A DNA stretch of 64,000 nucleotides from Colius striatus (GCF_028858725.1 NC_084773.1:10096350-10160349), one strand, 5' to 3'; shown: positions 43,543-57,740, numbered from the stretch's first letter. A program made the numbers and translations. Notes: generated by a model not told the origin, from the sequence alone.

Positions 43543-43555
43543 CTATCACAGATAA
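43543..43555. promoter_or_regulatory. Palindromic GATA motif pair
   Basis: CTATCACAGATAA holds two WGATAR matches on opposite strands (CTATCA at 43543 and AGATAA at 43550), separated by one base. Paired GATA sites of this form can bind both zinc fingers. Motif only. Confidence 0.3.
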
Positions 43556-43879
43556 AGCATTTGGCATGAGGGTGAAGGAGACAGCATTTTTGGCTGGAGG
43601 ACTTAAATACTTTTCCTTTATAGTGCTGCCAACCCACAGCAGTGCACAAAACCCATTCTGTACAATTCAGCAGGCTCATTAGCCAGAGGCATTAGGGGCG
43701 AAAATTGACCAAAACACCCTGAAAAGTAAATCATGTTAAAAAAAAAAGAAGTCCTGGATGAACGTGTGACAGCAAGATCCCAAGGGGAAAGAGCCAGCCC
43801 AGCACTGGGACATGAGGTCCTCCCCAGGCCGCTCTGACACTGCCATCATGAGTTTGGCTCAGTCTCAGGGTTGGACTCA

Positions 43880-44300
43880 GCGCACACCATGGCTGTGCTC
43901 TGGCTAAATCACAGATTTAATTAGCACTTCAGCTGCCAGGGAAAGTATCAGTAGCTGATCTCAGGGAGCAACAGGTACTTTAAAAAACAGCCTTTTTTAA
44001 TCCTCACAGCCATAGGGAAATTACAAACCAGTCACTTGATGGTCAGAGGAAAATTAAAAGTCCAACTTCAGTGACAACAAAAATAACCCAAAGTCACGAT
44101 GTGCAATAAACAGCACAGGGACCAGAAGGCTCTTTAAACAGGTTTTTTAATCTCCTTTCCCCTCTGCTCATAATATTGGCTTTATTATTTTCTGATGCAG
44201 AGCCTGATTCTCACAAGTGCAGCGGATGCTGACAGCGGGTAATGGAGCAGCGGCAATTTCTCCCGGCCAGACCTCGGGGATTTAATATGCCTGCAGAGAG
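43880..44300. promoter_or_regulatory. Candidate conserved non-coding block
   Basis: AT-rich, non-repetitive sequence with a homeodomain-type TTAATTAG at 43917 and several T-rich and A-rich tracts, changing to CpG-containing sequence at 44.22-44.28 kb. It is called on composition only. Confidence 0.2.
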
Positions 44301-47300
44301 TAGGATGGGTGAGAGGCAGCTCAGGAGAGAGGGAGCTGGGCCAGGAGGTGCCATGCAATAAAGCCATGGTGATAAAGAGCCTGCCACACTGAGCAGGGTT
44401 CATCAGTGATGGTGAGCGATGGCTCAATGTGTCCTTTCCCAGTGCTCGGCAGGGCCCACCGCAGCCAGTGGGAAGGTGTCCCAAGGACAGGGATGGATTG
44501 GGGTGGTGAGACCCATGGCCTGTGGCCCTTATCCCAAGGCTGCCCATGGTTGAGGGTTGCCAGTTCATCTTCACAGCCCTTGATATTCCTGCCAACTCAG
44601 GAGACCTGAGTTGTTGCACAAGTGCCCTTGCAGCCGAGGCCCCACTTATTTGGGAAGGCGACTAGCAAAAGCCCTAAAGAACAGAGATGCAGGATGGGAG
44701 GGAGATGTCCCATTGCTGGCCTGGCTATTGCCTCCAGGAGCCTCTCTGCACACAGACAGGAAGAATCCTGCTCCCCATTTGATGTTGCTCACCCAAAGGG
44801 CTACATTTTAGTTGAAAAAAAGTCATCTGGCTGCATAGGAACAGTGTGGATGCTCTTGTTCCTGCTGACACCTGCAGTCCCCTCCCTTCCTTTGGCTTTG
44901 AGCTCTCACAACTTTCTCTGACCTGCACAACATCCTTCTCCTGCAAGGGAGGTACCTGGGGTCTACAGCTGCCACAGCTCCTTCTCACACATGCTTGCTG
45001 TGGTCAGATGTGGTGGGACAGCTCGATTGAGCACCCTGCACTGACTGCTGTGGGAGACAGCCTGGCCCACAGGGCCTGTGGAATGGTCTCTGCTGGGTTA
45101 AGAGGAAATGTTGAGATCTGGACAGCAGCTTCCATTGTCCCATGTCATGTCTGGCCTCTCAGAGCTGCTACAACCATCACCTCTGCCACGCTTCCCTGCT
45201 GAGTTTTGCACCACCATCCACACACCCCCAGTTTGACCACAGGCATGAAAGCAGCAGCACTGACAGACCCTGAGGAGGAATATGTAATGGCAGGACACAA
45301 GTGGCAACGCAACGGATCTGATCTGAACGGCAAAGGGCACCGGAAGAGAGGTCGTATCCCATCTGCCTCCGCACAAGAGCACCCACTGCAAGGGAAAGCT
45401 CTCCTGGTGCCTACAGCCCCTGAGCTGCCTGCCTGTGCCCTTCTGCCTGACAGCAGGACACGTGACTGCGGCTGGAGTGATGGATGGGGCCGGAGACTCT
45501 CTTTAATAGTATCTCACGGTGGTTTCCGTAAGTTGATGGAGATTGCACAACACTACCAACTGCCATGCCGGATATATTTTGCAACCAAGGCTTCTATGCC
45601 ACATCTGTAGGATGATATGCCAGAGCCTTCTGAGGAGGTCTGGGGAAGTTTGAGCACAGGAAGAAAAAAAAAAGAAAGAAAAAAGGAAAGGGGAAAAACC
45701 AAGTCAACAAACCTCTTTCCATAGAAGCTATTTTGGTGAGGCACCCTGGGGTGAGGGAGGTTGGCACCAGCCAGCTTTGGAGGCACAGCAGACCCACGGG
45801 CTTGCTCACAGCTCTGCCCATCCCCAGCAGCTGGGAGAAGGCCCCTCTCCCATGGATGGGTGACAGTACACCATGAAACACTCAAATGGGAGCTACCGAC
45901 ACAGCCTGTGCTTGCTGAGGAGTAGCCACAAGACAGGGCTTGAGGTTGCACCAACCTCCCCAGGGAAGGAGCATTGCTGAGGCATGATGGAGTCATTGGC
46001 CAGCTGCCCAGGGGGGCTGTGAATTGTTCCAGCTGATAGCCCAGGCAAGCACCATCCCTGCCACCCAGGTTCAATGTCTCCTGATGGAAGGGGAAAGCTT
46101 CCATGGCCTAAGCTCACGTCTCCTTGGCCTCTTTCTAGAATAGGGAGAGAGCCATCGGGATACATGGACTGGGCTGAAAGATGTTCAAAGATGTTCACGC
46201 ATCCGAGATGCCAGCTCCAGTAGCATCATGGCAGAAGCCCACAGCAGTGGCTCAAAGAAACATTTACTCTCAACATCAACCTGCATGTTGACATCACATC
46301 TCAAAACCCTTGACAGCCTTAAAATACACAGCACAACCCTAAATGCAAACTAGCACGTCCCACAGCAGTACTTCCACAAAGCTACCCTCTGTGGAAAAAC
46401 TTTAGCCCCAGCAAAAGAGCCAGTGTGCTGACTTCATCAGATTAAGCACACCAAGGAAAGAGGCCTCTGGAATTGCTGTGTTCCTGAACCTGGACATCAG
46501 CTCCTGATCTAGAGGGAAAGAGATAATGTCTGAAACAGGGAACCTAAAGGAGTCTGTGGACCAAGAGAGGCCACAGGGAAAGGAGCACCAGGGGCAGGAC
46601 AGCAAAGATACAGGCTGGCTTCTCTATGCAACAGCTGCTCATCAGCAGGGAGACATGGATGCAGAGGGGAGCGTGCAGCCAAGGCTTCAAAGATCCTTAG
46701 GGCTGAAGTGGCTGAAAATTAAAGTGCTGAGACACTTTTTCAGCCTGCACTTGACAGAGGGAATGAGATAACATCAGAAATGCTGAATGGGGAGCATCTC
46801 TTGCAGAAGATTGATTACGCCAGCAAGGAACAAAGCCAAAAACATCACATCAGCATCCATCCCTTTGGAGCTGAGCACTGCCACTCGAGGGATTCTGCCA
46901 TGCAGGGACATGGCTGACCAATATGGATCCAGTCATGGGTTCCACATCACCAGTGAGCCAGACTCCAGTTCATTCACATCACCCCTGTACTGGATCTCCC
47001 TGCTCCCACTTCAGGACTGGACCAGGCAGGGAACTAACAGCTCTTCTGTCCCCAAATCTAACAGGTTGAAGACCATTCATATACCAGCTGGGTCTCTTTT
47101 TTTCTTCATGGGTGTCGAGGAAGGTGTTTAGAAAGTAAACAGTAAGTCACAACTCATTGGTAGATCTGCTAAGGACTCCCCAGGTCTTTTGCAACTCATC
47201 CATTTTCCCCAGCTCTGCCAACACATCTCAGTCCTACCCACGCTTAGTCTTCTGAATGACCATTGGCTTGAGCATGATTATTAGGGCAGAGGGATCTCAC

Positions 47301-48969
47301 CAACATGAGACTTCAGGGAAGGTATCATTGAATTATGTCTTGCCCCAGTGTAAATGTACCTGAGTGGCCACGTTCCCATTGGCACAAGGAAGAGGATGCA
47401 CTGTGCTGCTTTTGCCAGTGTCTTACTCTGGAGGTGGTTTTTGGAAGCAGTCAGCATTCCAGCTGCAGGACAGATGTTGGCAGCCCAGGAGAAAGCTTGG
47501 GATCTCCTCAAGGTGCAGGTGAGTCCATGGGTCAGCCCGGCTGCAGGACTGCCTGCCCTCCTACCAGCCAACCCAGCTGCAGCCTGACCTGCAGCCTCCC
47601 TTAGAAGCAGATGGAAACAATCTTCTTTTCCCTTTTTCATATGGGATCTGAGCTCTCAGCTGCTTCTTCCAAGCACTGGCTTCACCCACCATCTTATTTC
47701 TATCTCTTCCCATGTCTCCTGCTACTTGGAGACATGTATGAGGACCATCCTTGTAGCACTGCCTGCTCATCTCAGAGCCACCATTACCCTATTCTGGGTG
47801 CCTTTGCATGTGGATCTGCTTAACAGCTTTAAATCAGATGTGCTGGAGTCCTGGCGCGTTCCTGTAAGCCTCAGCCACCCTAAGGGTGCCTGGGTGGCCT
47901 GGCTAATGGTGCCCACGGTTCCTATGCCTGCATTCTCTCATTGCAGGTGTCTTAGTGCCAGCCTTAGACAAGCAGGTATCCAGCTCATCCCCACTCTCTG
48001 CAATTGTATGAATGAAACAAAAATGGGGCTATCCTCATGCCAGGAACCTTCCCATTCTTTTTGAAGAGCCACCTGGGAATATGTAGGCAGCAGGGCTGGC
48101 CTCTCCTCCAAGAGCAAGCACCAGGTCTCCTTCGGTGCCTCAGTGTAGCTTCATTTCATCCCGTTCAGCAGTGCAGATAAGCCAAACCTCAGCCACTGGC
48201 CACTCAGGATGCATTGCCCAGACCCTGCTCAGCAACACCATGCTAATACACCCTACCACATTCTCCTTATGATACCCACCCAAGATAATAATTATGTTAC
48301 TGCTACTGCCTGGTTTCCTCTGAGCAGGTTAAACAGCCAAAATGATCCTTAGGGAGCCTGGGCTGAAAGCAGCAGGATTGTGAGAGTCCAGAGCACAAGC
48401 ATCCAGATCCACTTGGGAATGGGGATCAGAAATAGGACCCATGACACAGGGAGGGAGGATGTTGGAGAAATAACATGGAAAACACTATGTTCAAATTTCC
48501 ATGCACACCCTCACTCTTGGGGGGGAAAAAAAGGAAGAGGAAAAAAGTATCCTCTTCAAAGCAAGGATGTGGTAAGGCCCAAACAGCCTCCCCTGACACA
48601 TGAGCCAGGATGCAGAGATGCTGTTTTTTCCAGGAGGAAAGGAGAGATTTTACCATTGAGGAATTCATCTCACTCCTCTGCAGGCTGGGGTGGCTCAGCA
48701 TTGCCGCCACCACCACAACTCCGAGGCCTCCCTCTCTGCTCTGTGCCTCAGTTTCCACACCAGTAAATCAGGTTGATGCCTCTCTAATGGCAGAGCCATG
48801 TGGCAAGGCTTAATCTGCCCTCAGAGGCCTTCACACCTTCCACCATCCATCATCATGTGGAACACGAACATGGGGTTTTTGCCCTTCGGGGCTCAGATCC
48901 TCTCTCTTCTCACCTCCCCTCCTCCAGCAACAGGCTCCTTTCCCTCATCTCCTTCCTGAGCAGGTCAGA
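44301..48969. other. Intergenic sequence, nothing recognised
   Basis: No exon, RNA gene or transposon recognised. An A/G-rich run lies at about 45660-45698. Single AGATAA motifs occur at about 46521, 48175 and 48293, at roughly chance density. Confidence 0.5.
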
Positions 48970-49225
48970 AACAGAACCAAGCTAATAATTTAGATGACAG
49001 AATTAAACTGATCCTGATTAGAAAAAGCCTTTACCCTGAAGAGAGCAAAATCAGGCTCTGTGCTGCCTGTAATCCGATAGTCTCCCACGGCCCAGCAGCA
49101 AACCCGAAACCTGCCTCCAGGCAAAGACACTTTGTCTAGAAACAAGAGAAGTTAAATGTGCCTTAATGGGAATTTTGACACGTTTTGCTTTGATTTTACT
49201 AATGTTACCAAAGTAGCTGCTAGAA
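48970..49225. promoter_or_regulatory. Candidate conserved non-coding block
   Basis: AT-rich, non-repetitive sequence with several TAAT-type homeodomain half-sites (AATAATTTAG, GAATTAAAC, CTTAATGGG). Weak call from composition only. Confidence 0.15.
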
Positions 49226-52200
49226 GACATTGCAGCCACACCAGGAGAGGCCGGGTCCTCCTGTGCGTGGGCACACTGCCCAGCTGGGCCCAGCTCAAAA
49301 GGAGCGTGGTTACAGGGAGAAGAGGTCTCAGTGCCATATCTCTCCACACTTCCCTGGGTGCAACTATTGCATTAGGGGTCCACCAGGGAGGCAGGAACTC
49401 TCCAGCTCCCAATGGTTTGCAATAATATCTGTGGGGCAGCCAGCACCATGGAGGAGACCTGTTCTTGTCCACTCATATGGCCAAAAAACAGGGATAATTC
49501 CAAGTTGAGGGTCTTGGGGCTGTCAGGATGGTGGGGTCTGGCATTGCACTTTGTGGGCATCCCATGGGACCACAGAAACAGCATCAGGAGATGCAGGAAA
49601 AAGGAATTGCCAGAGAGATACTAAGCCAGCACCCACCCCTGAGACCTTTCAGAAGCCAAAGGCAGGTTGTCCCCAGCATTCCCCAGGGCAAATGAGAATA
49701 CTTCTCAGCCTGTTTCCTATTTCACTTGCACTGTTTGGATATGACAAGAGTCTCTCTTTGCAGGAGAGACACTGGCTCTGCATGGACATGGCATGGACCA
49801 AGCAGCAAATGCTGAGCCACATTTCACCTATGTCTGCAGGCACTGCAGGAGAAATCCTACTGTAAGGGAATGCCACCGCCACGCTCTTAGAGAGCATGGA
49901 GCCTGCTGGCAGCCACACCTGGTGTTTCCAGCCCTGGGCTGGTGTCTCTCATCTGCCCCAGGCAGAGCAGGTTTGGATTGGGCACAGGCAGGGTGGTGAC
50001 ACGAGCACATTAGTGACTTCCTGAGGTTTCAGATATTTCTTTCATTTGGCAAAATGAAAGCTGATGGCTCTTGGGGCTGGGGAGATCTCCTAGATGTTAG
50101 ATGGACTCCACTGACATTTCTGGTGCATTTAACCCTGAAGCATCTGGGGAAAGACGTCAGAAGGGGGGACAGGGGCCTCCCATAGCAAGGCACTAAGGTT
50201 TCAATAAAACTCTGGGGCAGCTGGAGCAGGATGTGCTCTCCCCAACCTGTGGGAACTCCTCTACTCCATGTTCACAGGCAGGAGCATCCCTGATGGATGC
50301 AATTTGGACCTTTACTGCGATTCCAATGAAACATGACACATAGCTCCCAATCCCAGGCACTTTGTGGGCAAGCAGCAGGTTTTCCTTGGCTTGGCAGCCC
50401 CTGTTCAGCCTGATGCTCACCCTTGCAGCACATCACTGGCTGAGCTTTGGGCTGGAGCACTCAGGTGCCCACTGCAAGGCTGCTGCACTGGCTAAACTAG
50501 AAGAGGGAAAAAGCCCAAACCTGATGCAGTCAGCACAACACTAATTTTAGAAAGGCTGGATGCAACGATCCCAACTGGAATAAATCAAACAAAGAGCCAA
50601 GGCTGTGGGGTTGCAGGAGGAATCCCTGTGCACCTCCTCAGAGGTGGTGTTTATTCACAGCAGCTTTTCCCACCCCTGCTCCCATGGCCCCGTCTCCACA
50701 GCCCACATTTGTGAGCTGTTTTCTGTTGTTTCAACACAATGCTGCAATTCTAACCCAGAGCCTTGGATTGTCAAACAGTTTTTCTTTTCTTTTCATTTCT
50801 TTTCTTTCCTGCAGAAAAAAAAAGTACAGCTGAACTAATTTGATGAAAGGGGAAAATAAAATGTAAGCCAGACTAAACACATGCAGTTCCTACCTACAGC
50901 CAGGGCCAGGCTTCTCCCAGGCCAAAGTCAACACATGTCAATTTTTAACATGACAGGGCTCTAAAAGGGAGGTTTGAGCTCTGGATGAGAGGCGGCTGGA
51001 AAACATTAATAACAAAGTCTGTCAATTAAAGGCAGCCATGACAAGCCACCAAGACAAGGGCTGTGGGGTTTCCCTTCCTCCCCTTTTCTTACCACTTAAT
51101 TTGGTTAAAAAAAAATGATTTATGGTGAAATCTATCCATTTGTCAAAAAGCCACGTTACCCAATGAAGGATGGGCTTTGTTTAGGAGCTTCGACAGTAGC
51201 CCAGTGGGCAAGAGTTGAGATCAACAAGTTAAGGAAATGCTGCCTTGAGAGATGTACCCAGTGGCCCCATGGATCCCAGTGGGGTTGTTCCCAGTTCACC
51301 TGGGCAAGCTAGGGAAGAGCAGCAGCCCAGCTGCCTCCTCCAGAGCATCACCATCTCACAGCATCTGTGGTTACTGTGCTGAGCTGACCTCGTGGGGATG
51401 TGCCTGTTGCACTACAAATTGCTATTTTAGGTTCTGGCAAAAAACAGACCCCAAACCCAAACCAAAACAACCTCCTTTTATCAGCCCCATAGGAAGCATT
51501 TTTATGGCTTCTGTGGGCTGGGCAGGTTTCTGTCTGAAGTCACCCACTGGGCTCCAAAACAGCCGGGAAAAACAAGGGGAAAGAGGCAGAGCAGCAGCAG
51601 CCCAACCAGCCTTTGGAAATGAAGGTAAAAGTGGGTGGGAAGATGGGTAAGGGAGAGTGAGTGTTTCATTAGGGGATAGAAGGTGAAAAGGCTTTTCTCC
51701 CAAAGTCTGGGAAACATCCACCCACCATCCTGGGATGAGGCTCCCGTGCTCCAGAGAGGAAGTGTTGGCTTTCAGCAGGGGGAGCAGGTAAAGATTCAGC
51801 CCAGAGGGAAACAGCAGAGATTCATTACACCTTCAACACCTAAATAAATACTGCATGCCCAGTCACACACTCTGGCCAGCACACACGGTGCTGGTGTGCA
51901 TTACACAGCACACGGCACAGGAACTGCCTGGTGGAGCTGCTCCAGATGCCCCCCTGCAACATCCTGTCCCCGGCAGCAGCTACACCAGATGCTCCAGGGG
52001 CTCTTAAAAGCCCACAGTAGTCAAACACGACCCACTCTGCCTCCCAGCATGGGCTATCTTAGTCTCACAAGGTGAGAGGACCTTCCTAGAGAGTCTCCAG
52101 GTATGGACATCACATCCACCCATGGACTTGAAGCTGCCTATGTTGGTCTGGAGCAACACAGCTCGAGGGGCTGCTCAGATGTGCAGGAGGTCTGAGGACC

Positions 52201-55200
52201 AGAGGTGCAGGATGCTGCTCTGCCACTTCATGTGCCACTTACTCCAGCCCTGCTCTCAGGTTGTGCTTCAGTTTCTCTGGACCAGCAAATAAAACCTCCT
52301 TCCAACACACATGGGGTTTACTTTGCAGGGCTAGACAGTGCCAGCCCAGGCTGATTTATTTAAACAAGCATCAGGCCTGGCCCTTAAAGGGGTAAAAGGC
52401 TCCTAGGTTCTACTAGATACCATCTTCTCTCTCTGTTGGATGCAAAACAAAGGTATTTTGTTCTCTTTTGCTCAGGGCACTGTCACCATTAAAGACTGTT
52501 CCTTAGTACAGGGAGAGCAATATGCCAAGAGAAAGCAATGGCGAAGGTGAAGCCAATGCTTTCAGTTCAGTACAGGCTAAACGTACTCAGAATGCAGAAA
52601 CCCTGCAGGAGGGCCCATTCCTGAGCCCCTACACTAAGCACAGATCCATGTCTTCACCGTTTAGGCCATGCCAGCCTGGCTGCCCAGCTTTGGCCACTGC
52701 CACAGCATCACAGGCCACTAGCCCAGGTATGGTCTACAAAGCCACACTTGGCACTCCAGAGCTGGAGCAGGCAGCAGGAGATGATGTTCAACAAGCCAAG
52801 CCAGGCACACCCATCCCAAGGAAACATCACCAAAAAGCACTTGGAGGCTGATCTCAGATAACCTTCAGCTGTCCTTGCTCTGTGCTCAAAGCTTCTACGG
52901 AGTGCCTCAGTGACACCTCCCACCACCACAGCCCTGCTGAGGCAGCATCTCCACAGGCAGCGGCTGGTAAACACCAGCCTGAGCAATGGGAACACCTGGC
53001 TGAGGTCAGTAGCAGCTGCCTCCGCTCCTGGAGCTAGTCACTTGGGTGGTTAGCTGGGGTGGCTGCTCCCCGAGCCCCCGGCAGCAGCTGAGCGCCGCTG
53101 TGAGCTCCTGGCGGGACAGAGGCAGAGCATGGCTGGGCACAGGTACGCTCACTGCGGGTGATTTATGCCTCTGCAGATACACTGCTCGGGTTTCTGAGAC
53201 AGGCTGTCAGCTGTGGCTCGGTGGGCAGCAGCTCCGATGAGCCTGAGCCGGGGGAGCTGGTGGCTCTGCAGCCAGCAGGGACTATCCCTTCATCTCAACC
53301 CCCATGGCTGTGCTGTCACTGTGCCCACACTGTCCTCAAGCACATGGCTTTGCCCTCAGCCACATCTCAAATGTGCTGTTCTCATCGTTCTCCAAATGAT
53401 CAGCACAGCCTCCCATGCTGTTCTCGTCCTTCTCTCCCTTTCCAGGCAGGCAAAGCAGCCTCTGCTCCCCACAGTATCACCTCACAGGATCGCACAGCAC
53501 AGGGGAAAAAAATTGAAGGAGAGACCTTTTAAATCAAGTTCATGCCCTGCATCAAGAAAGGTTAGTCTTCTCACTCCCTAGATAAAGGATACAGATGTTA
53601 AACTGATGCCACATTTGATCTCAGAGGGGAAAAAAAAAAGCCAAGAGGGTTTAAAACATTAATTCATCTCGAGCTGTAAGCAAAGCTTATTTTCACTAAT
53701 CTCGATAATTACTCTGCTTCTCCCCCATCAGGAGGAGCAGCCATGTGATGGTGAGGTTTCCTTCTGCCATGAGACCCTGCTCAGAGCACAGATTTGCAAG
53801 AAATTCCCTCTTTAAAGCAGTTCTGTTGGGAAAGCTGGGCTGGATTCAATGGGATTGCTCTGCACTCAGAGCAGGATCTGCCTCCAAACTCGTCCTGCTC
53901 AAGATGAGCGACTTTGGTCCAAAAACATCAGGGCTGTTGGCGTCACTGTAAGACCAGGAACATACAAAGTCTTGAGGGATCAATAGGACTTAAATCCATC
54001 AGAAACACCACAAGATCTTTTCAGACACAGCAACGGGGATGAGGATGAATTAAACACCTCCAGTGGGGTATCAAGTGAACAATTAGCAGAAAAAACCTGC
54101 TCATGAGGCCCTGATGGAGCAGAGCAAGGAGATTTTTTCTTTGCAGAGATGTCTGCTAGAAACAGCCTGAAACATTTCCATTTCTGTTGCCTTCTAACAG
54201 CAAGGTCAGCTCCCTTCTTCCTACCCTGACATCCTCCATCAGGGCCTCTTTCTGGGAACTCACAGCAACACACCAGATGTCACAGAGACAGAAAAACAAC
54301 CAGGGGCCAAACTGGGGCATTTCACCACTGCCCTGAATCCCAAACCACATAGCACCTGACTCACTGGGGAGGGGGAGCACAGAGCATCCCCTCAGAGACA
54401 CCGACAGCCCCCCCAAGCCCCTTGGGTTGGAAGGAGCCCCTTCCTCTCAGGCACAAGTGGGCACCCTACACCTTCCAAACAGCAGCCCCACTTGCCTCCA
54501 GCAGAAACTGGTCACTGGAAAGAATCTATTTGCAGCCCAAAGGGGACTTGGGTTTTGCCCATTTTTGTTCCATACTGGGTTTGAACAGTACTCAGCACAG
54601 CACCCAGAATGGCTCTGCAGGGTTTCCACAGCCCCCGTGGGCACTGGCACACAAATATCTCCACTTGCTGGAGGAGAGGGATGCTCACAGAGAGCTCTGA
54701 AACAGCCCCCATGTAGCACTCGTGCTGCCAGCACCAGCGCAGCTCAGCCTCAACCTCCCCCCACAGCAGATTTCACAAGAAAACTAGAGCTCTCAGAGGA
54801 GAAGCCCAACACCATCATTCCAAGAAGAAAGTGCCAGCACTGTAGGCAGGAAAACACTTCATCTTTAGCTGAAGAATACAGTGACTCACAAGATTTTGAG
54901 GAGCTTTCTCAGGGCTGCAGGCTCCAGAAGGGTCAATACCATGCCAGCCTCTGCCCAGGGCAGCAAGGATGAAATAGGGAAGGAAAGAAACCATAGGACC
55001 TAAACCAGAACCTCACCTGTATTTGGTGATGCTACGCATTCTTCTTCAAACTTTCAGCTCAGGACATGCTTTCAGGCTCCTTCCCTTTGGTACAAGCCCT
55101 GGGACTACACATAATGCCACCTTATTAAAAGCAAAAATGAGGTGAGACCTTCAGTGCCAAGATGCAAGGCTTAAAGCCAGAGAGCTTTGCACTAGCCCTG

Positions 55201-56479
55201 AAAAAACACAGCCATTTGCTCTCTACAGAAGAAAGCAGAGCCCAAAGAGAGGGGAAGCATGCAGGTGTGGGCTTTTATGGGTGTGTAGGTGCCCCAGGTG
55301 AGTAGGGCCTCAGGTGGGGCAGCCACCCTGGTACCTCCCTCCCAGGTGTGCTGCTGAGAGCAGGGGCTGTTGCCTGCTTTTTGGGAGGTGGGAATGGCTC
55401 TGAGCACTGCTGTGCAACACCTGCTGCACACAGCTGATTGAAAGCACCTTTGGACAACATGGTGTGAGTGTGTGCCCTGCATCACTCCCCTCACCCAGGC
55501 TGGGGCAAGCAGGGGACAGAGGGTCAGGGCTGGGATTTGCCTTTGCTCATCCTGGTTCCTATCCCCTACTCCAGTGCACTGCAGCATATGCAGGTCGTCT
55601 CCAGGAGTAGCCTGAGACACGCCGTCCCTGCTAACACACCTCCTGGCCAATCCTGGGCTGCTCCAACAGCATGGCCAGAGCCACCAGAATGTCCCTGTGG
55701 GGCCATCAGAGGATGGAGGGAAGGGGAAAAGAAAGGAAAAAAAGAATTCTCCAGTCCTTGTGCCACCCACAAGCTTCTCCCCATTTGCACATGTTTCCAG
55801 AGCCCCTCTTTTTCACCACTAAAAGGGGCTGGAATAAATGTCACATTGCAGCAGGTCCCTCTGAACAAAGCCACGAGTGAGGGTGGCCACATGCACAAAT
55901 CGTCTCTCCCTGATCTTCCACATTTCCAGGAGTGACCTTGAGGAAAAAACCCGAGTGAGCCATAGTTCTTCATGTCACGGGTGATAACACGTTTGCCACC
56001 ATTCAAACTGTCTGCAAAGTGCCCAGGCTTTAGTTTATTGCATTTCTAGGTGTCACCAAGAAACAGCTGAATTACGTTGCCAAGCCCTTCATAAAAAGCT
56101 AAAAGAGAAGAATAGTGACTTTGCTTTCCTTCTGCACACCACACTCGGGGTTCACCTGAGACACTCACCCGCGGCCAATGCAGATGGGGGTCGTTTGGCA
56201 AGTGTGCAATAGCTGAAACTTGCAGGTGAAACCCTTTTGAGCACCTCAGCACCACCCCACTGAGAAAGGAAAGTGTTTAAGCGTCGCGGAACGCGCAGAT
56301 TACAGACCCTTGAGACGTTTGCAAAGACTCTGGTCATTCCTAGGGAGTGATGCCTTCCCGGGCATGAGGAACCTCCACTCGGGAAGATTTGCTAGGCGGA
56401 GGGGAGATGCTGCAGGGAGAACGAGAGCCCGGCTCCATCTCCCCCGGTCTGACCCCGCTCCGCCGCTGTCTCACCCTCC
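49226..56479. other. Intergenic sequence, nothing recognised
   Basis: Long stretch without recognisable genes or transposons. A pyrimidine run followed by an A run lies at about 50780-50823. AT-rich patches with homeodomain-like TTAAT/TAAT words occur near 51.0 kb and 53.65-53.72 kb; these could be enhancers but the evidence is thin. Confidence 0.5.
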
Positions 56480-56610
56480 TCAGCCAGAAGGTGACGCCGT
56501 CCGCCCGCAAATTGCTCTCAGCCCAATTAGGCAGCGGCTATCGGCTGCAATCACGGCTGCTGATAGAGATAAATGGGGAAGGCACTATCTGCCCAACAAT
56601 AGCAACGTGG
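56480..56610. promoter_or_regulatory. GATA motif cluster (three sites in 30 bp)
   Basis: TGATAG at 56561, AGATAA directly abutting at 56567 and CTATCT (reverse of AGATAG) at 56585. All three match WGATAR. The flanking sequence is non-repetitive with moderate CpG. Under the GATA2-synteny hypothesis this would be an upstream GATA-bound control element. Confidence 0.4.
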
Positions 56611-56689
56611 GTTGTTTTTTGTGTTGTGGGTTTTTTTTTTAAGGAAAAAAAAAAACGTGGAAAAAGAAAAAAAACCCCAAAACAATTGA

Positions 56690-57130
56690 ACTTTTCATCA
56701 GCTGCTAATCATGATTTTTTTATTGCTTTGCTTAGCATTTTCTGGGGAATAAAACCTCAGAGGAGCCCAGTCTTTTGTGGAAAATGAAAGGGCATATAAA
56801 AAAATGAATGTACATGGATTCTAAATATTTCAGGTTGTATGACTTTGTGTTTGACCTTAGCAGAAGATGAACTAATCCTGCAATATAATAGACTTTCATA
56901 GAGATATGGAAAATGGCTGCTTTTTTATCTCAGTTGCCATGGGAACCATCAGAGAGAAGGCCTAGCTGAGATGCAATAGAAGGTTATTAAATGTGTGCTT
57001 GTGTATATTGGAAAAATACAGCTTTTTGTCATCTTGTGTCACTCATAGGTCTTTAATACGTAATGTTTAGGTTATTAATAAACTAACACAGGTCCATTTT
57101 TTACAGGGAACAACTGTGAATACCGCCATA
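56690..57130. promoter_or_regulatory. AT-rich candidate conserved non-coding block
   Basis: About 440 bp of AT-rich, non-repetitive sequence, unlike the flanks. It includes CTGCTAATCATGATT near 56702 and TTATCTCAGTTG (GATA motif next to an E-box/MYB-like word) at 56935. It resembles deeply conserved enhancers in composition; conservation is not tested here. Confidence 0.3.
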
Positions 57131-57579
57131 AAAAAATTAGTACAAGTTGAACATTTGCAAAACTCTTGAGCAGGAGCAGGGGTGGGCTGGGGCTGCTGCT
57201 TGCCCACAACTTCCCACCAAAGTTTCTCTCCCTTTCCAAGCTCGAGAGGGATGAACTTTGCTGGACAGGCAGAGGTGATTGGGGCACTGGCTGTCCCGTC
57301 TCCAACCCAGAATCTTGCAGGGCCCCTGGGCTCAGGATCCAGGGCAGCACTAGAGATACACAGGTGTGTTATGGTAGTGCAAAACAAAGTGTCACCTTGT
57401 TTGGTACCTGAGCAGGTCAGGCACTGCCAGGGAAAGGAGGAGTGAGTGAAAGCTGAGGGGATGTCTGCCCTCTGCTCTGAGTTGGAAGATCTGCTGTGAA
57501 GTCAGGGGCTGCACAGCTGGGCTTAGGAGGCATTTACTGTTATGTAGATTGTTTGGGGGTCTTGGTCGGGGCCAGGGGA

Positions 57580-57740
57580 AGGGGAAAAGAGAATAAGAAA
57601 ACCAAGGGAGAAGAGAGAGATAGAAAGAAAGTAGGAAAGACTGAAATAAAGACAGATAGAAAGAAAGGTAAAAGACAAACAGAAAGACAGAAAAAAAACC
57701 CCAGAAAGACAGAAAGGAAGAAAAGAAGAAAGGAAAACCT
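57580..57740. repeat. Degenerate purine-rich simple repeat (GAAA/GACA type)
   Basis: About 160 bp of GAAAGA, GACAGA and AAGG words on the plus strand. It generates a lysine-rich open frame that is not a gene. Confidence 0.85.

Noticed and set aside
56631-56655. T-run then A-run hairpin (T12-AAGG-A11 type)
   Set aside because: A low-complexity palindrome with no evidence of a termination or RNA role in this context.
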